Assembly: GCA_902729315.2 (NCBI GenBank)
Contig: LR746265.1
Location: 5,870,892-5,934,891 of the forward strand
From: Spirodela intermedia
Lineage: Eukaryota; Streptophyta; Magnoliopsida; Alismatales; Araceae
Length of the DNA: 64,000 nucleotides
Reading direction: 5' to 3'
Shown here: piece after piece, positions 49,046 to 58,860 of the stretch
Layout of the letters: every line of letters begins with the position of its first letter
Position numbering within the stretch: the stretch's first letter is position 1
Notes under the pieces: model-generated
Database searches by the model: none
Told to the model about the DNA's origin: nothing
Seen by the model: only the letters and a program-made list of their open reading frames with translations
Program-made: the position numbers and the translations under genes

Positions 49046-50625
49046 TAAGAATAAATTTGGGGTACTTCATAATATCGATAGCAAAACCCTCTTCTCTCTC
49101 TCTCGCCATTGCCACGTACCTCAAATTATGTATAACTTCATCATTTTTTAGATTAAATTTAATAAATGAACATTTGATGAACTTATTTTGAGATATTTGA
49201 GCTTTATTTCTAACAAGAAAATTCAAGAGGATTTTAGTGACACAGTCTACTTCATCTTCCCTTAACACAATCACAAAGTATATCGTTCAAGTCATCTACA
49301 TTAAAAGTGAATATTTTCTACAAATACTTTTCTAAAATTTTAGAAGGTTTGATAATTTACATCTCATATGTCAATGAAATATAGTTAAAATACCAAAAAT
49401 ATTCCAATACTAAAACTTACGTCAATCATTATACAACACTAATGTAATACCATCAGTGAAGTTATTTATCTTGTAATGTGTATTCGTGCTGGTATATACA
49501 TATAGATAGATAAATCTATCTACTTATCTTAATTTATCTTCTACTCATAAAGTTCTATTGATGTTTTGAAGGTTCTTATGAAAAAAATTATTATTTCAAT
49601 AATGAGACCCATATTTCTTTGGGGCAGCTTTTTCTAATTTACTCATATGTAATTTTTGGCATACAAGGTTGTTTTACCTTTTCTCACTATCAAGTTATTA
49701 ATTTAATTTTTTAGTCTAAATTGCTTCTTAATATGATGACTTCTAGAACATCTAATAGGTTTAGGTACCCAAACTTGGATAGTTCTCTTTCTATAGAATG
49801 CGCAAAATTTGAATTTCGGATGAGCCAATTGTTGCCTACTCCAATAATGTTTTCTCTCATATGTTCACAATTTATATGGTATTATAAATAGTAATAGTTA
49901 TTACGTTTACACTGGACTTTTATCACTACATTTTTTTTTTCCTCTCACTAATTTTATCGAAACAAGTTTGAATCCCTGTATTTTGAGTTTTCAGGTCTGA
50001 TAATTTATGATCATTAAATACAAATTCAGGATCATCACATTTCTCCTTAACGTCTTGCAAATCTATTTTCAATCTTTCCTGTTCTTTAATCAGGATTTCA
50101 ATTTCTTGTTTAGATAAGTCAATTCCTTTCTGATTTTTTTACATTTAGCATATGATTTTTTGTACATAAGATGATGATAGACTCACCTAACACAGACCTT
50201 GCACTATATTAAAGCTTAAATATTCTAACATTTATGCCTTTGATGAGAATTACAATGGTATGAGATATGCCATATGATCAAGATCATTAATTTAATTCTT
50301 CTACACCTTAGTCCTTCAATTGAAATATTTGTCCGTATACATATTCAACATCTAGATCCCTTAATTTTGCCTAATATATCAATCTCCAATCAAATTCATA
50401 TTCCACATCATCAACTTTATGATTTCTAATTAATTTCTAAAAATTATCGAAATAATATGAAGTTAATTAATCTATACGTAAAAACACAAACTTACGACCT
50501 TAGACTAAATCATCTTGTACATGAAGTCATTGAAAATTATGATGTTTTCCTTGATAATCGCTTCCTACCCCACATTAAGGAACCACAAGGCCTTACATAA
50601 GGGATTATTGCACTGCCTACTCATT
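49046..50625. other. AT-rich stretch with retrotransposon traces, no gene
   Basis: The minus-strand segment at about 49935-50125 is open and encodes a charged coiled-coil-like stretch (KEQERLKIDLQDVKEKCDD), as in some copia gag tails. 50190-50530 is an LTR-like segment with relatives at 59550-59796 and 60870-61185 (shared CAATCTCCAATCAAATTCATATTC and CATCATCAA blocks). Confidence 0.4.
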
Positions 50626-50627
50626 AG

Positions 50628-50758
50628 CTAGCCCTGACTCATCAAATACTCTCACGAGATTCATAGTCCCAGTGCTCGTCCCCAGCAGATTGTTGACCTC
50701 AGTTCTGAATAAAACTTCAACGATGGAGTCCTTTGTGGATTTCTCGAACTATTCCTGT
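50628..50758 (-). pseudogene. CYP704 exon 3 relic
   Basis: The minus strand reads KDSIVEVLFRTEVNNLLGT followed by NLVRVFDES. This aligns with exon 3 of the 24256 gene (MDSIFEVSFGTELNSLQGT). It lies about 560 bp beyond the stop of the CYP704 at 51323, in the same orientation. It pairs with the relic at 61252-61390, so it was duplicated with its neighbour. Confidence 0.75.
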
Positions 50759-50816
50759 TATCTTCGCAGACCAGACAGAATTTCATGGAGATATTTATTC
50801 CAGGGTGAGCTTCTAG

Positions 50817-51300
50817 ATACACCGACCATATTTATTTTATCCGAAATCCGCACCAAAGGCCACCGTTCAACAGCGGAAAATCGGGGGTCGGCTTTCACAC
50901 ATCAATCGCCATGTAGAAAAGTCCGCAGCCTCGACGTGGCGATGTGGACACTGATTCTAAACGTGGCGAACAAAGTAAGGTTGATTGCCCTCCACCCGCA
51001 AGCTGTACCACCTCTATTCGATGGTTGTCATCATCGTCCTCGTCATCCTCGGAAGGCGGTGCAGTACATAACCATGTTGACTCTCCACATTCCGCTACAT
51101 AGACAGACGATATTTATTTTGTCCGAAATCCACACCGAAGGTCACCGTTCAACTGTGGAAAGATCGGGGATCGGCTTTCACACTTCAATGGCTATACAGA
51201 AAAGTCCGCAGCCAAGACGTAGCTATGCGGACGCTGATTCTCCAAGTGGCGAACAAAGTAAGGTCGCTTGCCCTCCACCCGCATGCTGTACCTCCTCTCG
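50817..51300. repeat. Tandem duplication of the CYP704 3' flank (282-bp offset)
   Basis: TTTATTTT.TCCGAAATCC, ACCGTTCAAC, GAAAAGTCCGCAGCC and GTGGCGAACAAAGTAAGGT occur twice with an offset of 282 bp. The sister locus has a single unit at about 61430-61600. Confidence 0.8.
51051..51092 (+). pseudogene. Inverted fragment of CYP704 exon 6
   Basis: GAAGGCGGTG.AGTACA..CCATG.TGACTCTCCACAT on the plus strand matches the coding sense of exon 6 (KAVEY, MLTLH) of the gene at 51323. That gene itself lies on the minus strand. The fragment is therefore inverted relative to the gene. It sits at the junction of the two 282-bp units. Confidence 0.6.
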
Positions 51301-51322
51301 GTGGTTTTCGCCATCGTCGTCC

Positions 51323-53302
51323 TCATTTTTGGAAAGCATGAAGGCGGAGTCCCCCGTTGATGTGGAGAGTCAGCATGGGCTTGTACTCCACCGCCTTCTT
51401 CTCGTCGGCCAGTTTGAACTCGAAGAACCGGAGAAGGACCGCCGCGAAGATCGTCATCTGCCTGTAAGCGAACTCCTTCCCCAAGCACAGACGCGGCCCC
51501 GCCTGCGTCCCGTTCAGAAAGCGAACCCCAAAGTCAGTACAAAGATCTGTTAATGGAGGAGGACCGGTCTCCCGTCTTCTTCTTCCCTCACCTGGAACGC
51601 CGTGAATTTGTAGGGGCTCTCATGGCGGAACACCCCGTCTTCGTCCAGCCATCTCTCCGGACGGAAGTCCTCTGCGTCCTCGCCCCAGATGTACTTCATC
51701 CTACCCATAGCGTAGGGTTGAAAATTGATCACCTCCCCTTCGACCACGTCGAACCCATCAGGAAGCCTGTCGTCTGCCAAACACACCTTGCTATCCTTCA
51801 AACCAATAAAAAGGCCAAACATCATCAGCATAATCGAACCAGGTAGCTTGGACAAATATCAGTAACGTTCACTGATGCTTCCACTGACCAGAGGGACGGC
51901 CGGGTAGAGCCGCAGCGTCTCAGACAGAGCCGCCCGGAGGTAGTTCATCTTCTCCAGCGCCTCCTCCGTGATGCAGCCGGCAAACCCTCCGAAGGACAAC
52001 TCGGCCTTAGCCTCAGCCTCTCCGAGGACGGTCCCCACTTCTCGAGAGATCTTCTCCTGCACAAACGGGTGCTTGCAGAGCATGTGGAAGAACCAGGACA
52101 GAGTTCCTGCTGTGGTGTCCTTCCCGGCGATGACGAAGCTGAGAATGATATCCCTCAAGTACTTGAGACTCATCTCCGTAGGGTCCTCCGCTCTCTCCTG
52201 CAGAAACCTCGACAGGATGTCCGACTCCTGCTTCAGCTGCAAGGGCCGCCATACACTTCCGTGAGTGCTCGAACAGAGCGAGAAAAAGGAAGAAGGCGAG
52301 ATGGAGGAGATGAGTGCAAGCAACAGGTCCACAACCTGCTCTTCTCCCCGGGAGATCTTCGCGTGGATCATCTTGTAGACGTACTCGTCCACTCTATTGA
52401 TGTTCTTCCTCAACACCGCTTCTGACCCCACGTTGAGAAACCTCTCCAGCTTCCACAGGGGTTTGACGAAGCGCCACATGATCAGCGCGCTCGATTCGTC
52501 GAATGCTCGCGCAAACTCGGCCGCTTCCTTGTCGGAACCCTGCACGCAGTTCAGCTGGACGCCGAACGCGACCTCGAATATCGAGTCCATCGTCGATTTC
52601 ATGAACAGCTCCTGTTAAAATGGAAAAACGATGGAGATTGAATAAGAACCGGAGTGTGCGTTTCAGAGAATCCTTATCGCCGAGGTGGGAAGAGCGACTT
52701 GCCTGAACGTCTATGACCTCGTCGGAGGCGGCGGCGTCGGAGATGACCTCGGCGAGCTTGGTAGCGTTGTTCTTGAAAACAGAGCCGCTGTAGTCCCTCA
52801 GGAATCTCGTGGAGAACTGGCGGCTGGAGAGCTTCCTCTGGTGGAGCCACTTGCTCCCGTCCACCACGAAGATTCCGTCCCCCAGGAGAGCCTCCATTGT
52901 CTCGTAGAAATACCAGCCCTAATCCGCCCCCGTCGTCAGCAGCAAGACGAGGGCAACAACGAGAACTTGATGAAGGAATTCGCCAACGGCACTCACCTTG
53001 CCGTAGCCGCGGAAGTTGGAGGAGAGGATGTGCTCGACGACCGCGGGGTCGCAGGTGTAGATCTCGTAGCGGAACCCCACGAGCACCCGGAAGGTCTTGT
53101 GGCGACGGGCGAGCTCCGTCAGGTAGTCGTAAATCTTGTCGAAGTGGAGGACCTGATCCAAGACGGTGCCGGCGACGGGATGGTACCTGCGTCGCCGGCC
53201 TTGTGCCCCTCGCCACAGAAGCCGGTGGCCGAGGACGATGGTGGCGGCCAGCGCCACCGCCAACGCCACCGCCGGTAACATCCCCAGGACGAAGGATTCC
53301 AT
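51323..53302 (-). CDS. Cytochrome P450, CYP704 family (intact, six exons, one GC-AG intron)
   Basis: Predicted ER-bound fatty-acid monooxygenase. Exons on the minus strand are 52997-53302, 52703-52918, 52336-52611, 51889-52236, 51592-51795 and 51323-51502, giving 509 residues in phase 0. Intron 2 uses a GC donor (CAG|GCAAGT at 52702); the others are GT-AG. Intron 3 (52237-52335) is 99 nt with no stop, so retaining it would insert 33 residues in frame. Anchor at about 5-28, then RRRRYH; LLGDGIF and WLHQRK in exon 2; AGKDTT at 303-308; ETLR near the end of exon 4; PERW in exon 5; heme loop FQAGPRLCLG with Cys456. Its frameshifted near-twin is at 61625-63599. An OMA1 relic lies upstream in the same orientation. 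Substrate unknown. Confidence 0.9.
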
Positions 53303-53644
53303 TAGCACTGCTGAATGTCCAGAACAGAGGCGGTTGCAGGAAACAGGGGAATTCCCCGGGGGATGGTAGTTTAATAATATGGTCTGCGTTTAGACCCACG
53401 GCTTTTTAATATTTCTCAATATCCCCCTCTACCCTCCCTATCTTGACCGTGGAGAGGAGCGTGAGGTCCGTAGCAAGTCACCTTCCTCGTGGCGTTCGAG
53501 CTTATCCACGGCACTTCGAGTTCTCGGAAAGTCGGCTTTTGCGGGCAGATCACGACGGATGCGCTCACGTCACCTTGAATTTTACGCAGATCGTCCTTCC
53601 TCGGAATGGCCTAACGTATGAATAGAGTTTAAAAGTATCTATCA

Positions 53645-53679
53645 ATATATATATATATATATACATATAGCGAGAGAGA

Positions 53680-53711
<32 letters not shown>
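53645..53711. repeat. Compound microsatellite (AT)n-(TG)n-(AG)n
   Basis: AT run at about 53645-53662, TG run at 53680-53694 and AG run at 53694-53710, about 350 bp upstream of the CYP704 start at 53302. Confidence 0.92.
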
Positions 53712-53712
<1 letters not shown>

Positions 53713-54060
53713 CGGGGAGGGGGGAAGGGGAATTGGCCCAGCAAAAGTAGATATTAGGCCGAGTTTTTGTGGGCTTACCGGCCCAATAACACAGCGGCCA
53801 TCTTATGATACCCATGCAGATCCATTTATTTGGTACGGAGCGAGAAATTGATGGAACATTTTCGGTCTTTTCATACCATTCAGCTCCGGTTCCGCTGGCG
53901 AGCTTGTTGAACTGAAAATACAACTAGGAAATAGAGAGAAATCGTTCATATGGTCCCTCACCTGCCAGATTGGACTTCCGCAATTCCTGGGCAGAATAGA
54001 TCTGTGAGCCCAAAATCATGGTGATCACGGCTGAACCCACGACAGGGAGAGCAAACCCCA

Positions 54061-54294
54061 TCAGAAAAAGCCCTCCACCCCCCGGTCAGCAATGTCACCC
54101 GGTATATGGCCAGAGCTTCGCCCATGACGTGGGCCCGAGACAGAAGATCCGCTCTCTTCCTGCTGGATGGGTGAGTGGAGAGGTAGTCCCCGGTGATCTT
54201 CTCCAGCTTCTCATACACCATTGGTGCCACCCGAGGATCATATCCAGCGGCGGTGAGCAGGAGCAGCCCAATGTAGTCTCCTTCAATCTCCATT
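54061..54294 (-). pseudogene. Last-exon fragment of an OMA1-like mitochondrial metallopeptidase
   Basis: After a TTTCTGCAAACAG acceptor the minus strand encodes MEIEGDYIGLLLLTAAGYDP, then VAPMVYEKLEKI, LSTHPSSRKRADLL and MGEALAIYR. These are the hallmarks of the C-terminal part of plant OMA1 (peptidase family M48, inner mitochondrial membrane). The E..GD pair corresponds to the third zinc ligand region, where EAD is usual. Relative to the family as I know it, a few residues are missing before YLSTHPS. The likely end GVEGFF-stop (54061) is in another frame than IYR, so a frameshift lies between. No exon with the HExxH motif was found upstream. A related flank occurs at 63.8-64.0 kb. Confidence 0.7.
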
Positions 54295-54299
54295 CTGTT

Positions 54300-55400
54300 T
54301 GCAGAAATAAGGAACGACGTAAAGAACAGCACTGAAAATTGGAAGGGAAAAAGAAACCCAATTCATGGAGGAAGCATCAATGAGATAGAATGACAGGGTA
54401 TAAATCACTCGGTCCTCTAAATTGCTCCCACTTGGGAATCTTTATAATTCAAAAGATATTAGAAAAGAAGCAGAACAATGCATCTTAATCACGCAACGAA
54501 GACCTGAGTTATATTAGTAAGAGGAAAGTCAAGAATTTAGGTGCCAAATAATCAGATCGAGGCGTTCAATGTTAAGGAAATCAATTTATTCATAATTTGG
54601 TTGCTAAGACAAAGATGCAGCATAATGAAAATAAACAAACATTGATATAAGAAAACATTCTGCCATTTGTGCTGTTAGATGCAGAAGAAATCAAAAGATT
54701 AATCAAGTTTTTGCATGTATGAGAAAAATAAAATGGTATTTCAAAATTAGAGAGTGCCACATTGTTGTGAAGAAGATTTAATGAGCTCCTTGGCTTCCAT
54801 GGAACCCCTCCACCAGAATAAATAGAAAGAGATATGTATTGACCTTGGTATTATCAATAAATGCTAGAAAGATACATCAATTAAATGAATTCATCTCAAC
54901 AAGAAGGATAACAAGTCATCAACTACAACCTAAAAGAACATGCTCTTCGAAGACAATTTGTGTATGAGAGAAACCAAGTCCTCCAAAAGGATGGTAATTG
55001 CTTGTGGATCACTCCAGTGATATAATAATAATTAAATATAAGAAAAATTTGTTAAATCAAGAGGGTTTGAGAATTAATTTTTAATTTTCATTTCATTCAA
55101 TATAAGAAAAATTATTTAGTTTTATGATATTATTATATTCATATTTTAAGTATTAATATATATGAAATAAATTAAGACAAATTTGTACACATTTGATCTT
55201 AGAGTTATTTAACCAAACTCTGGCCTACATTCACTTCAAAAAAGTCTACCTTGGTTCCATTATTCCATCGTAGAAATACTAATGCAGAACAACCCGCTTA
55301 TGGACTTGGTGGGCCTGACTTGTTGTAGGATTTGACTGTGACTTGATGTAATAGTTGATTTATTGACATTTGACTGCTGACTTTTGACAAGGCTGAACGA
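54300..55400. other. AT-rich intergenic stretch
   Basis: No coding frame, no LTR end and no P450 or OMA1 similarity that I can see. Confidence 0.4.
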
Positions 55401-55757
55401 GTTGATCACCTGGACAGGCTCGAACCAATGGAGCAGTTGCCATGGATGAGGTGGCATGGCAGAAACCTGACCAGCAGGAGGAGCTGGTTTGAACCAAGGG
55501 CCCGAGATGGTTTGCACCAGGACAGTTGGACACAAACTAGACTGTTGGGCAATCAGCTAAAGCTGAGCCGATCCTGTTCAGGCCAATTCAAGGTGTCGCA
55601 AGTTAGTTCCTTTTCAACCCTTACTTGTTGGAAAGAGGAGGGGAACCCAACAATTCGTGTGGGAAGAGAGAGAGAAGGCAGCCATGGCGATGGCAGCAGC
55701 GATGACAATGATAGTGGCAATGGATAGACAATTGCTGGTTCTGGTGATGATGAACTA

Positions 55758-55854
55758 GCTGGAAGGTGGGATGACAGCACCGGAGGGGATGGCAACAACG
55801 AGGTGGCTGGAAAGCAGGACGGCAGCACTGGAGGGGGATGGCAACAATGAGGTG
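55758..55854. repeat. Tandem duplication, two units of 48 and 49 bp
   Basis: GCTGGAA....GGA(T/C)G(A/G)CAGCAC is followed by GGATGGCAACAA in each unit. It sits in a GC-rich segment (55400-56230) with no recognised gene. Confidence 0.85.
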
Positions 55855-55944
55855 GTTTATCGGGGGTGGAGCAGAGGAAGCAAGAAGGGCGGCGGCGGCC
55901 GAAGGACATGTGATAGAGACATATCAGGCTGCAAGCACTGATCG

Positions 55945-56100
55945 GGACCACAGTGTCCGCACGACCAACCCAACCGAGGTGATGGTGTCCTCACGACCAA
56001 GCTTACTAGGATGACAAGGTCCTCGCAACCAACCTACTAGTGCGACAGGGTCCTCACGGCCAACTCTACCAAGGTGATGGGGTCCTCACTACCAACCCCT
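55945..56100. repeat. 32-bp minisatellite, five units
   Basis: The GTCC core occurs at 55955, 55987, 56019, 56050 and 56082 (spacing 32, 32, 31, 32), each within a GTGATG.(T/G)GTCCTCAC.ACCAAC-type unit. Confidence 0.88.
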
Positions 56101-56235
56101 TGATCAGAGGTGACGGTGGTCGTCTCGATCATTCTTTGACCAAGAGCTACGGTGGTCATTGCAACCAAATCATAACTAAGGTGAACTTGGTTGATCTTAC
56201 CTAAATAAACTATTCTTCCTATCAAATATAATTTT

Positions 56236-58860
56236 TATTTGACGTGACCTAATCCTTGTATAATAAATCATATAAATTTAAAAGCTATAAACTAGAAAAT
56301 ATTAATTTTCCAATTTTTAAAAATATTTTATCACAAATAAATATATTATAATTATCAAAATTACTTCAAAAATACTGAGAAATTTTTGGGTCAAGTATAG
56401 GGATATAAGATAATATATGGTTGGATTTCATAATTTTTCTCAAAGAATATTTTTTTTATAATTTTTATACTAAATGATGAAGATAAAAATATATTTAAAA
56501 AATTCATAAAAGAAGAAAATTCAGGTGTGGATGTCAGTATGACATCAATACCCCGACAAACGTGAATAGAGTAAAAAAAATTATACTCGATGATTGTTAT
56601 GTAAATAGTTATATATGATTTAATTGATCAAATTAAAATTTATAAAAGTTAAAACAATCATAATTAAATGAAGAATAATCATCGATAGTGATTAACATCT
56701 TTCATCAAAAGTGAAGCAATATCCTAGACTTTAGACGTGCCTCTATAGGTGATGACTTTGATTTGCAACCAAGAAGTCATATTTCTTGAAGAAAGTCGAG
56801 ATTATATTTCTTTTGAGATAAAGCTAACTTGTTTAACTACTAAGTAAATTTTATCTTAAGTAAGTAGTGCGGTGTCCTCAAGTCTCTTGTGAAAGTTTTA
56901 GTACATGTAGGCTTTGGTTGTAGAGATGCTTACCTCATGACTCCATGTCACATGAATGTCATCAATATACACGATTATAATGATTATACCTCTAGGTGTG
57001 ATCTTTGTCAAGATAGTGGGGTCAGCAATGTATAGAGTAAAGTTGAAGGTAGAAAGAAGGTCACTTAACTTCACAAACCAAACTTGAGGGCTCTACTTGA
57101 GTCCGTATATAAATGTTGAAGCAAGTAACTTTGAGAAGACTCCTCATGAGCAACATATCTTGGAAGTTGCTCCATGAAAACTTACTCATCCAAGTTGTCA
57201 TAAAAGAAGGCATTAGACACGTTTAATTGGTGGTAGGGGGTTGCAGTAGAAGGGCAAGTGCCGACGGCTAATCGTGCATGGTGTAGTGGCAGATTTTGAC
57301 AAAACACAACAGATGACAACACGTAGTAGAGGATGTCAAGTAGAGAGAGTGAGAGGAGATCATGTAGAGAACGTGGCGGCAACAACATGATGAGGATGGC
57401 AAATACGACAATAGTGACACTATGGTGGTGACGGCAGCTAGAAAGAAGCTTAGGACTCTCATACTATATTGACGAGAAGGGTTGAACTTTAAGATTACAT
57501 TAACTACAAATGAAGAGACATATGTGTTTATTATATAGGTGAGAGATGAGAGAGAGATAATAAGCCTAAGTGAGCCACATAGAGGGGGATGTTCCAACAC
57601 TTGAAATCATAGAAAATCACACGAATTTAAATAAAAATTAAGTTTAAGGTAAAAAAGGTAAAATTCTGACTTTGCAATGGCAATCATTACAATTATATGT
57701 TCATATATATTATTGTGTGATCTCCATAGCTACAAAAGATTTTCTTAGATATGGACAATGTGAACAATCTTTAAATCTTTTTGTGAAGTTTAAAAATAAA
57801 TGAAATAAGTTGATAAATCATTTTCGGCAGTTGTCACTCAGTAGAACAATAATATGATAACTTTTGGATCACCAACAGTTGTCACCCGATAGAGATAAGT
57901 TGGATGAAAATGAGACATGTCTTAAAGAATTTTATCTTTAGATTGACATGATAAGTGGAGGCTCTTCATCTCATTTAGTATAATCTCAGGATGTGACAAC
58001 TTGTCTCCCAATAGATCATCCTCTTCTTAATGACAACTCATTCATTAATCAATCAAAAATCATTTTCTTGATAGATTCACATCTTTTTATTCATAACCAT
58101 TCAAGAGTTGGTAATGATGCTCCATGAATCATGTTGATAATGTTTTTATTAATGATTGAATAATTCTTATGAATTAATCGTTAACTGAAGCTTTGCAAAA
58201 AAATCATGACTTAATCAAATAAAAATATAAATCTTAGCTCTAGTTAGATTCAAACCCTTATTTGTCACCTACCTGTATGAGAGAGTTAAATAAGTGTGTG
58301 AAGCCAAGTGATGTTATGGAGGCACGTACTTCTTACAAAATAAAGATATGTTGGATATAAAAATAATAGAAACATGCCCAAGAGTGTTAGTGTTAGTTTG
58401 GTCACATGGCTATTTTTTAATTTTTGAGACATATATAGCAATACTTGTTTCTTTCATCAATATAATCCTCTTACATATGTACCACCACTCTTTACTTCAC
58501 AACCAACTAGTGACCAATGCAAGAGGAGTGACACATAAGTGCCATCAACCAATCCTTAGTTGCTCAAGCCCCTTACTCATTGGTCAACATAACTATGCTT
58601 TTGACCCCATATTTGGTTTGACTAGCCAGTGGGTCCTCTAATTATACTTCCAACTCGTTTGCAACCTTAATTGATTAGTCCATTCACTTTTTATATATAT
58701 TTTTTAATTATTTTATATATTTTTCATGTTATATAAAATCACATAATTAGCCAAAAAAAATATTAATCAATTAAAAATCTAATTTTATAATTTAACATAA
58801 ATATAAGTATAATTTTATGAGTTAAGGCTTAAAATATATTATTAATTAATTATTAACTCA
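56236..58860. repeat. Non-coding dispersed repeat, copy B, split by a copia fragment
   Basis: Left part 56236-56685 and right part 57600-58860 match copy A (47186-48800) in the same order. Most CpG sites of copy A read TG or CA here: CAGCTGTCACCCGG versus CAGTTGTCACTCAG, and TCTTCTCGTGAAG versus CTTTTTGTGAAG. This is the decay expected of methylated DNA and makes copy B look older. Confidence 0.7.
56690..57599 (-). mobile_element. Copia fragment (LTR end joined to RT) inside copy B
   Basis: On the minus strand a segment starting TGTTGGAACATCC at 57599 looks like an LTR. From about 57270 down it changes to RT: PYHQLNVSNAFFYDNLDE, then YVAHEE near 57150 and IIIIVYIDDIHVT near 56960-56990, so the catalytic YxDD is kept. 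Gag, protease and integrase are missing, so it is internally deleted. Confidence 0.7.

Noticed and set aside
50672-51553. A 293-codon plus-strand open frame
   Set aside because: It runs antisense through the 3' flank, exon 6 and intron 5 of the CYP704 at 51323, and repeats itself because of the 282-bp duplication. It is not a gene.
55553-55951. A 132-codon minus-strand frame rich in Pro and Ser
   Set aside because: It reads through the 48/49-bp duplication and low-complexity sequence, with no domain and no splice structure.
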